Positions 34,516-43,386 of a DNA stretch of 64,000 nt are shown piece by piece. The position numbers were made by a program, and so were the translations under genes. Positions within the stretch are counted from its first letter, which is position 1; the number at the start of each line of letters is the position of its first letter. The DNA is from Streptomyces xanthii (GTDB lineage Bacteria; Actinomycetota; Actinomycetes; Streptomycetales; Streptomycetaceae): contig NZ_CP061281.1 of assembly GCF_014621695.1 (NCBI RefSeq), positions 5,890,001 through 5,954,000 on the forward strand, in the 5' to 3' direction. Under the pieces are notes generated by a model. That model saw only the letters and a list, made by a program, of their open reading frames with translations, did not search any database and was not told the DNA's origin.

Positions 34516-35022
34516 GGGGAGGCGGGCGGCGGCGTCGCGCTGCAGGGCCGCCGTCACCGCCAGGAACCGCGTCACCGTCCGCAGTTCCTCCGTGCTGAAC
34601 TCCTCGCACGCCGCGACGACGTCACGGGCCCAGTCGTCGAAGAACGCGGCGAGCTCGGTGATCTTCTCGCGCTGCAGCTCCACGACCACGCGCCGCTTGT
34701 CCGTGGCGTGCTTGACCCGCTGGACGAACCCCTTGGCGGCGAGCCGGTCCACCAGGCCCGTCACCGAGGCGGGGGCCAGGCCCGTGTACTCCACCAGGTC
34801 CTTCGCGGTGAGCGGCCCGTGCTTGGCCAGCAGGTCGAGCGTCTTGCTCTCGGTCGGGCTGAGGCCCTGCGACGCGGCGACGGCGGTGTGGAACATGATC
34901 GTCGCCGCGCTCTGCTCCCGCCCCGTCTCCATCATCTCCTTGAGGACGGACTCACGGTCGTCGCCGCCGCCGCGCGCCGGCCCGGCCCGCTCGCTCTTCT
35001 CGTCGCTCGTCTCGCTCGTCAT
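34504..35022 (-). CDS. MarR-family regulator
   Basis: This 172-residue winged-helix protein has LSPTESKTLDLLAKHGPLTA, then KDLVEYTGLAPASVTGLVDR (recognition helix) and the wing KHATDKRRVVVELQ. The ATG at 35022 is used; a frame extension to 35286 runs through the operators and into the opposite gene. It is divergent from a drug-efflux-type MFS gene, with two palindromes between them, the usual sign that it represses that transporter and itself. The stop lies within a tandem repeat. The ligand is unknown. Confidence 0.9.
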   Translation of the reverse strand: MTSETSDEKSERAGPARGGGDDRESVLKEMMETGREQSAATIMFHTAVAASQGLSPTESKTLDLLAKHGPLTAKDLVEYTGLAPASVTGLVDRLAAKGFVQRVKHATDKRRVVVELQREKITELAAFFDDWARDVVAACEEFSTEELRTVTRFLAVTAALQRDAAARLPQPE

Positions 35023-35042
35023 ACGGTCCAGGCTAGCCAATA

Positions 35043-35117
35043 TTTCGTTCGCCCGAAAGAAAGGGTTGCGATCACAGGAGTGCCGGTGCAAGTATTTCGT
35101 TAGTCCGAACGAAATAC
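35043..35117. promoter_or_regulatory. Two palindromic operators between marR and MFS genes
   Basis: 35092-35117 is a palindrome with perfect 10-bp arms GTATTTCGTT and AACGAAATAC around AGTCCG. 35043-35062 (TTTCGTTCG...CGAAAGAAA) is a one-mismatch second copy. TTTCG(T) half-sites are shared. They lie 30 to 80 bases before the MFS ATG and just upstream of marR, fitting repression of both. Confidence 0.8.
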
Positions 35118-35146
35118 CTCGTGCCGAGCCCCGACCTGGAGGCGTC

Positions 35147-36601
35147 ATGTCCGCCGCGCTCGCCCCGCCCGCCGTCACCGAGACCCACGCCCACCCGCGC
35201 CGCTGGGCCGCCGCCGTCGTCATGATGATCGCGGCGCTCATGGACCTCCTCGACGTGACGATCGTCAACGTCGCGATCCCGTCCATCGGCCGCGAACTGC
35301 ACGCCTCCGAGAGCGCGTTGCAGTGGCTCGTCTCCGCCTACCTCCTCGGCTTCGCCGCCACCCTGATCGTCTCCGGGCACCTCGGCGACCGCTTCGGCCG
35401 CCGGGGCCTCTTCCTCGCCGGCACCGCCGGCTTCGGCGTCACCAGTCTGGCCTGCGGCGTCGCCCAGACACCGGGCCAGCTGATCGCCGCCCGCGCCTTT
35501 CAGGGCGTCATGGCCGCGGTGCTCGTGCCGCAGGTCATCGGCTCCTTCCGCACCATGTTCCAGGGCAAGGAACGCGGCGCAGCCTTCGGCATGTACGGGG
35601 CCGTCGCCGGCTTCGCCTCCGCCGTCGGACTCCTGATGGGCGGACTGCTCACCGACGCCGACCTGTTCGGCTGGGGCTGGCGCTCGGTGTTCCTCGTCAA
35701 CGTGCCGATCGCCGTGGGGACGTTCGTCGCCGGCTGGATCCTCGTGCCCGCCACCCGGGAGCGCAGCGCGCGTCGTCCCGACGTCCTCGGCAGCGTCGTG
35801 CTCGCCGCCGGACTCGTCGCGATCGTGCTGCCCCTCGTCCAGGGACACAGCAACGGCTGGCCGCTGTGGGGCTGGCTCTGCCTCGCCGCGGGCGTGCTCG
35901 CCGTCGCCGGGCTCGGGGTGTTCGAGGCGCGGCGCGAGCGCCGCCACGACGAGCGGACCGTGCCGCTGCTGCCCGCGCAGGCCTTCCGGCTGCCCGCCTT
36001 CTCCGTCGGCGTCCTCGTCCAACTCCTGTTCTCCGTCGGCATGCAGGGCTTCTTCCTCGCCTTCGCCATCTGGCTGCAGGGCGGCCAGCATTACACGCCG
36101 ATGCAGGCCGGCGTCCTCACCGTCGCCTTCTCCGCCGGCGGCTTCCTCACCGCCCCCGCCGCCGACGCGCTCGCCGTCCGGTTCGGCCGGCTCGTCCTCG
36201 GCGCGGGCGCGCTCCTCATGGCGGGCGGGCTCGGCTGGGTCTGGTACGCCGTCGAGCAGGCGGCCGGCGCGCACACCGGGTCCTGGCCGATGGTCCCCGG
36301 GCTCGTCGTCGCCGGCGCGGGCCTGGGCTTCCTCGTCGTCCCGCTGGTCAACGTCGTCCTGTCCACCGTCCCCGCGGAACTCGCCGGCGGCGCCTCCGGG
36401 ATCTTCTCCACCGCCCAGCAGTTCGGCGGGGCGCTCGGTGCGGCCGTCATCGGCACGGTCTTCTTCGGGCGGCTCTCCGACGGTGCCGGGTTCACGGACG
36501 CCCTCTCGGCGGCGGCGCCCTGGGTGGTCGGCGGTTTCCTCCTCTGCGCCGCGCTGTGCGCCCTGCTGCCCCGCACGGCGATCACGGACCCGCACGTCTG
36601 A
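35147..36601 (+). CDS. MFS efflux transporter, DHA2 (EmrB/QacA) type
   Basis: This 484-residue inner-membrane protein appears to have about 14 hydrophobic segments. The family's motif A is GHLGDRFGRRGLFLAG (near residue 83) and motif C-like glycines are in GLLMGGLLTD. LDVTIVNVAIPSIGREL near the N-terminus is the DHA2 motif D1. It should export a drug or hydrophobic compound by proton antiport. The ATG at 35147 has GGAGG upstream; the long frame beginning at 33530 is an artefact. Regulation by the divergent MarR protein is indicated by the operators between them. Confidence 0.92.
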   Translation: MSAALAPPAVTETHAHPRRWAAAVVMMIAALMDLLDVTIVNVAIPSIGRELHASESALQWLVSAYLLGFAATLIVSGHLGDRFGRRGLFLAGTAGFGVTSLACGVAQTPGQLIAARAFQGVMAAVLVPQVIGSFRTMFQGKERGAAFGMYGAVAGFASAVGLLMGGLLTDADLFGWGWRSVFLVNVPIAVGTFVAGWILVPATRERSARRPDVLGSVVLAAGLVAIVLPLVQGHSNGWPLWGWLCLAAGVLAVAGLGVFEARRERRHDERTVPLLPAQAFRLPAFSVGVLVQLLFSVGMQGFFLAFAIWLQGGQHYTPMQAGVLTVAFSAGGFLTAPAADALAVRFGRLVLGAGALLMAGGLGWVWYAVEQAAGAHTGSWPMVPGLVVAGAGLGFLVVPLVNVVLSTVPAELAGGASGIFSTAQQFGGALGAAVIGTVFFGRLSDGAGFTDALSAAAPWVVGGFLLCAALCALLPRTAITDPHV

Positions 36602-36668
36602 CGCGGGCGCGGCGGGGTGGCCCCGGTTCTGTCCGGTGTCCATCCTGTCTCGTCGCGGGGTGCGGGCC

Positions 36669-36814
36669 GGTGGGGGCTGGTCGCGCAGTTCCCCGCGCCC
36701 CTGGAGATGCGCACTTCGTGCGCGATCTCCAGGGGCGGTGCCCCATCGGGGAAATGCGGCGCGAAGCGCCATGCATTTCAGGGGCGCGGGGAACTGCGCG
36801 ACCAGCCCCACCCA
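36669..36814. repeat. Dispersed palindromic repeat, most complete copy
   Basis: GGTGGGGGCTGGTCGCGCAG and its complement CTGCGCGACCAGCCCCACC bound the element. Inside are two further hairpins, around GGAGATGCGCACTTCGTGCG and AATGCGGCGCGAAGCGCCAT. It lies between the convergent MFS and metallopeptidase-like genes. Confidence 0.85.
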
Positions 36815-36845
36815 CCCGCACCCCGCGACGAACCGGCACCGCCCC

Positions 36846-37757
36846 CTACGTGTCGCACTCCAGCACCGTGCGGCACAACGCACAGCGCGCCCGCACCCGC
36901 CCCCGTACGGGCACCCGGATCCGCTGATGACAGGTCGGGCAGGGGAACGCGACCCGTAGGCCGGGACGCTCCTGGGCACCGGACGGCGAGAAGGCGTAAG
37001 GGGCCGACGCGGAGCCCGGCGCGGGCCCCGGCCCCCGGGACTGGGCCTCGCGGCGATCCTTCGCGTAGCGCCGCCGCCCCGCCCACCCGGCCGCCGTCAG
37101 CGGAGGCTGCCGCGCGTCGAGCCGGGCCCGCGCCAGCCCCTCCGTGTACGCCGTGTACGCCTGCGGGCTCGTGAACCACGTCTCCGGCGCCTCGCCGAAC
37201 GCCAGCGACCGCTTCGCCAGCACGTACCCGAACTCCTCCGGCGTCAGATAGCCCAGCTTCTGCGAAGACGCCCCGTCCTCCCGGAACGCGTCCAGCAGCA
37301 GCCAGCCCGCACCCAGGTACGTCGTCGCGGTGTCCGTCAGGATCTCGTTGTCCCGCGTCCCCGGGAACGACAGGTCGAGCCGGTGCAGATACACGTGCAT
37401 GATCTCGTGGGCCAGCGCCGCCCCGATGTCCCGCCGATGCGTCCGGAACCGGTCGTTCAGCTCGATGAAGTACTCGGGCCCCGCCGCCAGTTCGACACTC
37501 GCCGCGTGCTGCATCTCCCGGAAGCTCACGATCATCCGCGCGTCCGGCAGCCGGTAGTGCCGCACCAGCTCCCGCGCCACCCGCTGCGCCCCCAGATACA
37601 GATCGTCCGTGTCGCAGAACGCCACGTCGGCGGGCGCGACACTCGTCGCGAACGTGTGCACCGTGTCGTACGACAGCCGCCGGTACAACGCGGTGATCGC
37701 CGAACGCACCGTCTCCAGATGCGGATAGCCGTGCACCACCGGCCCGCCGTTCGCCAC
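36846..37757 (-). CDS. HEXXH metallopeptidase-like protein with C-terminal zinc ribbon
   Basis: This is a 303-residue cytosolic protein from GTG 37757 (AGGGGG upstream); a frame extension to 37979 is low-complexity. The zinc-binding HEIMH (in ALAHEIMHVYLHRLDLSF) is followed 21 residues later by DTATTYLGAGW, a gluzincin-like arrangement in which a downstream acidic residue could complete the site. The C-terminus has CPTCHQRI and CALCRTVLEC, a four-Cys zinc ribbon. I do not recognise a named family. No signal peptide or membrane segment is present. It stands alone between a repeat and a GC-rich gap. Confidence 0.78.
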   Translation of the reverse strand: MANGGPVVHGYPHLETVRSAITALYRRLSYDTVHTFATSVAPADVAFCDTDDLYLGAQRVARELVRHYRLPDARMIVSFREMQHAASVELAAGPEYFIELNDRFRTHRRDIGAALAHEIMHVYLHRLDLSFPGTRDNEILTDTATTYLGAGWLLLDAFREDGASSQKLGYLTPEEFGYVLAKRSLAFGEAPETWFTSPQAYTAYTEGLARARLDARQPPLTAAGWAGRRRYAKDRREAQSRGPGPAPGSASAPYAFSPSGAQERPGLRVAFPCPTCHQRIRVPVRGRVRARCALCRTVLECDT

Positions 37758-38227
37758 GCGCGCACCCCCTGGGGCCGCCGGGCCGTGTCCCCCCGGGGAC
37801 GGCCCCCGGACCCGGCCACTCCAGCGTACGGCGGCCCCGCCGCCCCGGAACAGCACGCGGGTCCGCCCCCGCGTCCCGCTGGGGGAGGGGGACGCGGAGG
37901 CGGCGGACACCCGCACCCCGCCGCCCACGGGGGGACGGGGACGGACCGGGCACAGGGCCGTACTCCTCCAGCGCACCACCCCCGCCGACCGTCACATCCC
38001 CCTCCACCGGCCACCCCGTGCCGCCCGGCCGCCGCACAGCCCCGCCGGCCGTCACACCGCCCACCACATCGAACCCACCGGCTCTCACCGGCCCCCCCCG
38101 CACGGCCCCGCCGAGCACCCCGCACCCATCACTGCCGAACCGCCCCCACGGACCGTCGGCCCCACAGGCCCGCCGCCCGGCCCCCCGGACCGCCCCCCGG
38201 CCCCCGGAAGCTCCCAGGGCCCCATTA
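37758..38227. other. GC-rich gap without a credible gene
   Basis: This 470-base stretch is dominated by runs of C with scattered CCGCC and CCCCG. Open frames on both strands exist only because stops are rare at this composition; they have no start-site support and give Pro/Arg/Gly-only products. The right end runs into the direct-repeat site before the GH101 gene. Confidence 0.6.
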
Positions 38228-38263
38228 GTCCAAGTCCTTCCGCTTCTTTGTCCATGGGCCCCG
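38228..38263 (+). promoter_or_regulatory. AraC-type direct-repeat site before GH101
   Basis: GTCCA at 38228 and again at 38250, 22 bases apart, with CTTTGTCCATGG at the second. The same element in the same orientation relative to its gene lies 50 bases before the GH35 start (43335-43301). Direct repeats about two helical turns apart are the usual AraC-family operator form. Confidence 0.6.
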
Positions 38264-38323
38264 AGCGCCCCCGCGGCGCATCGTGAGCGGCACATCGGAA
38301 CATCGCGCAGAAGGAGGCCACCC

Positions 38324-41300
38324 GTGCCGCCCACCGGCCAGTCGCCGCAGAAGCAGGGACCCAGTCGCAGGGCGGTCGTGGCCGCCGGGGCCGTGGGGGG
38401 AGCGGGGCTCGCGCTCGGGCTGGGAGGCGTGGCCCGCGCGGCCACTCTGGAGGCGACGGCGGCCGCCGCGGCCACCGACACCGAGGCCGTCATCCGCTCC
38501 GCGTCGCTCACCGTCCGCGTCGGCACCGCCTTCCCCCGGATCGCCTCGTACACGGCCCGCGCCACCGACCGCACCCTGTACGCCCAGGAGGACGCGGTCA
38601 CCCAGCTCCTCGTCAACAACACCCCGTACACCCCCCGCGTCACCAGCCGCACCGAGTCCGACCGGATCGCCTACACCCTCACCCTCGACGAAGGCCCCCG
38701 CATCGACGCCGAGATCGCCGTCGAGGACTGGACCGTCACCTTCCGCGTCACCGCGATCCACGACACGGACGCCCTGCGCGTGCGGACCCTGCAGATCCCC
38801 GGACTGCAGCTGGTCAGCGTGCGCTCGACGCAGGACAGCGCCACCCTCGCCACGGCCCGCGTCGAGATCGACAAGGCCAAGAGCGGCGATGCCACCGTAC
38901 GGGTCACCACTGACAGCCGGCCCGACGAGACCGCCGCCGGCATCGCGTACGCCGTCGCCCACACGAGCGAACTCGGCGCCGCCGTCGAGAACAACGCCAG
39001 CTACGACTACCCGTCCAGGACACCCGGCGCGAACTGGGAGAACGGGCGCTTCTGGCGGCAGGTCGTCCAGCGCGACGGCTACGTCAAGGCCGGCATCAGC
39101 AACGGCCAGTGGACCTACCGCGCCGACACCGCCGCCGACGACGACACCGAACCCCTGCCCTGGGCCAAGGTGATCGTCACCGGGGACCGCAACGGCGACG
39201 GCGTCGTCGACTGGCAGGACGCCGCGATCGCCTTCCGCGACATCGCCCACACCCCGCTCGGCGCCGACCGCCAGTACCAGCGCGTCGTCGCCCACATCAC
39301 GTACAACATCGGCTCCGTCGCGGGCAATCCGTTCCTCGTCACCCTCGACCACGTCAAGCGCATCCACCTCGCCACCGACGGCCTGCGCCAGTTCACCCTC
39401 CTCAAGGGCTACCAGTCCGAGGGCCACGACGCCGCCCACCCCGACTACGGCGGCCACTACAACGAGCGCGCCGGCGGCCTCGACGACCTCAACACCCTGG
39501 TACGCACCGGCAAGAAGTGGGACAGCGACTTCGCCGTCCACATCAACTTCACCGAGTCCTACCCCGAGGCCCGCGCCTTCTCCGAGCAGCTCGTCGACAA
39601 GACGAACAAGCAGTGGGCCTGGATGGACCAGAGCTACCGGATCAACAACCGCTGGGACCTGGTCAGCGGCGGCACCGAGAAGCGCCTGAAGCAGTTGCGC
39701 GACGAGGTCGACGACGGGCTCAACACCCTCTACGTCGACGTGTTCCGCGACTCCGGCTGGATCGGCGACCGCTTCCAGCGCATCCTGCGCGACCAGGGCT
39801 GGCAGGTCACCACCGAATGGGGCCACGGCCTCGAACGCTCCGCCCTGTGGGCGCACTGGGCCAACGACGTCACCTACGGGGCCGACTCCTCGCGCGGTGT
39901 CAACTCCCGGCTGATCCGCTTCATGCGCCACCACCAGAAGGACGTCTTCGCCGACAAGTTCCCCCTCCTCGGCACCGCCCGCCTCGGCGACTTCGAGGCC
40001 TGGCAGAACAAGACCGACTGGACCGCCTTCTACCGCCTCATCTGGTCCCACACCCTGCCCGTCAAGTACCTCCAGGCCAGAGCGATCAAGACCTGGGCCG
40101 ACGACGAGATCACCTTCTTCGGCGCCGGAGACACCAAGGTCACCGCCACCGCCGACGGCACCCGCACCGTCACCACCGACGGCCGCACCGTACTGACCGG
40201 CGACACCTACCTGCTGCCCTGGGACCCGCGCCGCGCCCTCGACCCCGCGAAGCTCTACCACTACAACCCCGAGGGCGGCAGCACGACCTGGCGCCTCCCG
40301 CGCGCGTGGGCCGCCTCCCGCACCCGCGTCGCCCTGTACCGCCTCACCGACCAGGGCCGCGTCTTCGTCGCCCACGTGCCCGTCACCGGCGACGGCACCG
40401 TCACCCTGAAGGCCGACCCCGACCAGCCCTACGTCCTCTACAAGGACCGCGCCGACCTGGACCGCGACCCCCTGTGGGGCGAGGGCACCCCGGTGCGCGA
40501 CCCCGGCTTCAACTCCGGCTCCCTGCACGGCTGGACCGTCACCGGCGCCTGCGCGGTCGAACGCAGCGCCACCGGCCAGTACGAGGCCTGGGCGGGCACC
40601 GACGGCGCCGCCGCGTCCCTCGCCCAGACACTGCGCGGACTGCGCCCCGGACAGTCCTACGTCGCCTCCGTCCAGGCGCTCGTCGGCGACACGGCGGGGG
40701 AGCGGCGCACCGCCACCCTGGAGATCACCACCGCCGAAGGCTCCCGCGAGGTGGTCATGGAGTCGTCCACGGCCGTCAACAAGCAGTCCTGCGACCTGAA
40801 GCTGAACACCCGCTTCCAGCGCATGTTCGTCCACTTCACCGTCCCCGAACAGGGCGGCGACGTCACCCTCGCCCTGAAGGTCGCCGACGGCCCCGCGCGG
40901 GTGGCGTTCGACAACGTGCGCGTCGCCCGCGCCACGCTCCCGGCCACACAGCCCGGCACCCTCGTCCACCAGGACTTCGAGGACGTACCCGACGGCATCT
41001 TCCCGTTCATCGCCTCCACCAGCCGCGCCCACCTCGCCGAGAAGCACGCGCCCTACACCCAGGCCGGCTGGAACGGCACGAAGACCGACGACGTGCTCAC
41101 CGGGAACTGGTCCCTCAAGGCCCGCCTGACCGGCACCGGCCTCGTCTACCGCACCATCCCGGCGACCGTCCCCTTCACCCCCGGCAAGCGCTACAAGGTG
41201 GCGTTCCTCTACCAGAGCGAGACCACCGCCACCTGGACCACCGCGGTCGACGAACCGGCCGCCCGGACCCTGCGCTCCGACGCCCTCGCCAGAACCACCG

Positions 41301-41431
41301 AGGGCACCGCCGAGTTCGCCTACGAGTTCACGGCGCCCGACCAGGGCGACGCGTGGGTGGGCCTGACCTCGAACGCCTCCGACGGCGGCGCGGTCGTCAT
41401 CGACCGGTTCACCGTGACCGAGCTCGACTGA
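38324..41431 (+). CDS. GH101 endo-alpha-N-acetylgalactosaminidase, Tat-exported
   Basis: This 1035-residue secreted glycosidase would release the Gal-beta-1,3-GalNAc disaccharide from mucin-type O-glycans. The N-terminus SRRAVVAAGAVGGAGLALGL with VARAATL is a twin-arginine signal peptide. The catalytic region includes NTLYVDVFRDSGW (nucleophile Asp near residue 472) and QVTTEWGHGLERSALW (acid Glu near 498). GFNSG-type beta-sandwich carbohydrate modules follow: one after PVRDPGFNSGSLHGWTV and one after VHQDFEDVPDGIFPF. The GTG at 38324 has AAGGAGG upstream; earlier starts would lose the signal peptide. It is convergent with the GH35 gene and shares a promoter element with it. Confidence 0.88.
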   Translation: MPPTGQSPQKQGPSRRAVVAAGAVGGAGLALGLGGVARAATLEATAAAAATDTEAVIRSASLTVRVGTAFPRIASYTARATDRTLYAQEDAVTQLLVNNTPYTPRVTSRTESDRIAYTLTLDEGPRIDAEIAVEDWTVTFRVTAIHDTDALRVRTLQIPGLQLVSVRSTQDSATLATARVEIDKAKSGDATVRVTTDSRPDETAAGIAYAVAHTSELGAAVENNASYDYPSRTPGANWENGRFWRQVVQRDGYVKAGISNGQWTYRADTAADDDTEPLPWAKVIVTGDRNGDGVVDWQDAAIAFRDIAHTPLGADRQYQRVVAHITYNIGSVAGNPFLVTLDHVKRIHLATDGLRQFTLLKGYQSEGHDAAHPDYGGHYNERAGGLDDLNTLVRTGKKWDSDFAVHINFTESYPEARAFSEQLVDKTNKQWAWMDQSYRINNRWDLVSGGTEKRLKQLRDEVDDGLNTLYVDVFRDSGWIGDRFQRILRDQGWQVTTEWGHGLERSALWAHWANDVTYGADSSRGVNSRLIRFMRHHQKDVFADKFPLLGTARLGDFEAWQNKTDWTAFYRLIWSHTLPVKYLQARAIKTWADDEITFFGAGDTKVTATADGTRTVTTDGRTVLTGDTYLLPWDPRRALDPAKLYHYNPEGGSTTWRLPRAWAASRTRVALYRLTDQGRVFVAHVPVTGDGTVTLKADPDQPYVLYKDRADLDRDPLWGEGTPVRDPGFNSGSLHGWTVTGACAVERSATGQYEAWAGTDGAAASLAQTLRGLRPGQSYVASVQALVGDTAGERRTATLEITTAEGSREVVMESSTAVNKQSCDLKLNTRFQRMFVHFTVPEQGGDVTLALKVADGPARVAFDNVRVARATLPATQPGTLVHQDFEDVPDGIFPFIASTSRAHLAEKHAPYTQAGWNGTKTDDVLTGNWSLKARLTGTGLVYRTIPATVPFTPGKRYKVAFLYQSETTATWTTAVDEPAARTLRSDALARTTEGTAEFAYEFTAPDQGDAWVGLTSNASDGGAVVIDRFTVTELD

Positions 41432-41451
41432 CCCACCCGTACACCGGGCGG

Positions 41452-41482
41452 AGGGCCGGCCCTGCGATCCGGGACCGGCCCT
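41452..41482. terminator. Hairpin between convergent glycosidase genes
   Basis: AGGGCCGG and CCGGCCCT pair across a 15-base loop in the 69-base gap between the GH101 and GH35 stops. It is short but correctly placed to end both transcripts. Confidence 0.55.
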
Positions 41483-41500
41483 TCCACACGCCTCGGAGCG

Positions 41501-43249
41501 TCAGGACAGGCACACCCGCGGCGGACCCGAGCGGTCCGTCTCCAGCACCCACACCTCGTTCGCGCCCGCCCGCTGCACCGGACCCGGCACGTACAGCGCC
41601 TCCTGCGGACCGGCCGCCGGCCAGTACCGGCCCAGGCAGAACCCGTTGACCCACACGAACCCGCGCGCCCAGCCCGGCAGTTCCAGCGCCGCGTCCCCCG
41701 GACCCGCCACCTCGAACCCGCCCCGGAACAGCCCGCGCCGCCCCTCCTCCGGCTCCGCGGACGGCAGCCCGGCCACCGCCTCCGCCGTGAACGCGTCCAG
41801 GCGCAGCGCCCGCGCCCTCACCCCGTGCAGATACTGCCGCTCGTGCAGCAGCCCGCCCGTCAGCCCCTTGAGCTCACCCGTGCGCGGCCCGTAGTTGACC
41901 CGGCCCAGGGACTCCACCCACAGCTCCACGCGCGCGTGCCCCGCCACCGGGACCGGCAGCTCCGGCTCCGCCTCCGTGAGGACCCCGACCCGCTCCCCGT
42001 CCACCTCCACGACCGCGACGTCCCGCAGCCCGTTCGCCCGCAACGGCAGAGCGCCGCGCGGACCCGGCACCGTCACCGCGTACCGCACCAGCCCCCGGTC
42101 CACGTCCAGCTCCTCGAACGACGGCGGCGTCGCCCACTCCGACTCCGGCCCGCCCAGCGCCTCCAGCACCCCGTCCAGCGCCGTGAACGCCGTCAGCTCC
42201 GCCGTCACCGGCGCCGCGAGCGCGGCCGGCTGCTCCGGAACCTCCGGCAGCGGCCCCTCCGCGTACTTGCCGAGAACCTCCCGGAACAGCCAGAACTTCT
42301 CCGTCGGCCGCCCGAACTCGTCGATCGGCGCGTCATAGTCGTACGACGTCACATCCGGCTCCAGCACCCCGTCGTGCAGCGCCCCGCCCCCGCGGTTCGC
42401 CCCCGCCCAGCCACCGAAACTCGTCCCGCCGTGCGCCATGTACAGGTTCACCGACGCCCCGCACTCCAGGATCTCCCGCAGCGCGTCCGCCGCGTCCCGC
42501 GGATCCCGTACGACATGCTCCGCGCCCCAGTGGTCGAACCAGCCGCACCAGAACTCCATGCACATGAGCGGTCCCGACGGACGGTGCCTGCGCAGCGTCG
42601 CGAAACCCTCGCGCGCCTGCGAGCCGAAGTTCGCCGTCGCCAGGATCCCCGGCACCGACCCGCCCGTCAGCATGTGGTCCTCGGGACCGTCCGACGTGAA
42701 CAGCGGCACCGTCACCCCGAGTCCGAGCAGCAGATCCGCCAGCGCCCGCAGATACACGTGGTCCGAGCCGAAACTGCCGTACTCGTTCTCCACCTGCACC
42801 ATGATCACCGGGCCGCCCCGGTCGACCTGCCGCTCCGCGATCTGCGGCATCAGCACCCGGAACCACTCCTCGACCAAGGACAGGAACTCCGCGTCCCGCG
42901 ACCGCAGCCGCGCCCCCACCCGGCCCGTCACCCAGTGCGGCAGCCCCCCGTTCTCCCACTCCGCGCAGATGTAGGGCCCCGGCCGCGCGATCACCCACAG
43001 GCCCGCCTCCTGAGCGGCGTCCAGGAAACGGCCCACCGCCGCCACGTCCCGCACCTCACCCGGACGCGGCGCGTGCAGGTTCCACGGGACGTAGGTCTCC
43101 ACACAGTTCAGGCCCATCGCCTTCAGCATCCGCAGCCGGTGCCCCCACTGCTCCTCGTGCACCCGGAAGTAGTGCAGAGCCCCCGACAGCAGCCGCACCG
43201 GCCGGCCGTCCACCTCGAAGTCGTCCTCGCCCACCCTGAACTCGGTCAT
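41501..43249 (-). CDS. GH35 beta-galactosidase
   Basis: This 582-residue glycoside hydrolase has GALHYFRVHEEQWGHRLRML at its start. The acid/base Glu is in MVQVENEYGSFG and the nucleophile Glu in CMEFWCGWFDHWG. C-terminal jelly-roll domains include NYGPRTGELKGL and GFVWVNGFCLGRYWPAAGPQ. It removes terminal beta-galactose. No signal peptide is present, so it should act on sugar already inside. ATG 43249 is chosen because GAGAGGGA is correctly spaced; GTG 43267 is the alternative. Facing GH101 and next to an AraC regulator, it could split the disaccharide GH101 liberates. Confidence 0.92.
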   Translation of the reverse strand: MTEFRVGEDDFEVDGRPVRLLSGALHYFRVHEEQWGHRLRMLKAMGLNCVETYVPWNLHAPRPGEVRDVAAVGRFLDAAQEAGLWVIARPGPYICAEWENGGLPHWVTGRVGARLRSRDAEFLSLVEEWFRVLMPQIAERQVDRGGPVIMVQVENEYGSFGSDHVYLRALADLLLGLGVTVPLFTSDGPEDHMLTGGSVPGILATANFGSQAREGFATLRRHRPSGPLMCMEFWCGWFDHWGAEHVVRDPRDAADALREILECGASVNLYMAHGGTSFGGWAGANRGGGALHDGVLEPDVTSYDYDAPIDEFGRPTEKFWLFREVLGKYAEGPLPEVPEQPAALAAPVTAELTAFTALDGVLEALGGPESEWATPPSFEELDVDRGLVRYAVTVPGPRGALPLRANGLRDVAVVEVDGERVGVLTEAEPELPVPVAGHARVELWVESLGRVNYGPRTGELKGLTGGLLHERQYLHGVRARALRLDAFTAEAVAGLPSAEPEEGRRGLFRGGFEVAGPGDAALELPGWARGFVWVNGFCLGRYWPAAGPQEALYVPGPVQRAGANEVWVLETDRSGPPRVCLS

Positions 43250-43300
43250 CAGGTCCCTCTCGCTCACGTACAGGCGGCCACCATCACCTCTGGCGGGCGA

Positions 43301-43335
43301 CGGGGTCCATGGACAAAGATCGGCTGGTGTTGGAC
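43301..43335 (-). promoter_or_regulatory. AraC-type direct-repeat site before GH35
   Basis: On the minus strand GTCCA begins at 43335 and again at 43314, 21 bases apart, ending CTTTGTCCATGGACCCCG. The last part matches the site at 38228 (CTTTGTCCATGGGCCCCG) at all but one base. It lies between the GH35 start and the divergent AraC gene. Confidence 0.6.
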
Positions 43336-43386
43336 GGGGCTACGCGGTCACGACCCAGGCGCGCGAAACACCACAGGAGGGGACAG

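Noticed and set aside
33530..36601. 1023-codon frame apparently fusing an Arg-rich protein to the MFS transporter
   Set aside because: The first ~540 codons overlap the second SDR, the tandem repeat and marR out of frame. The transporter starts at ATG 35147 with a ribosome site.
37758..38227. N-terminal extension of the HEXXH protein to 37979
   Set aside because: The extra residues are Gly/Arg/Pro-rich low complexity, and GTG 37757 has a well-spaced AGGGGG.
38225..41047. 940-codon minus-strand frame opposite the GH101 gene
   Set aside because: The plus strand has a Tat signal and GH101 catalytic motifs; the antisense product is low-complexity.
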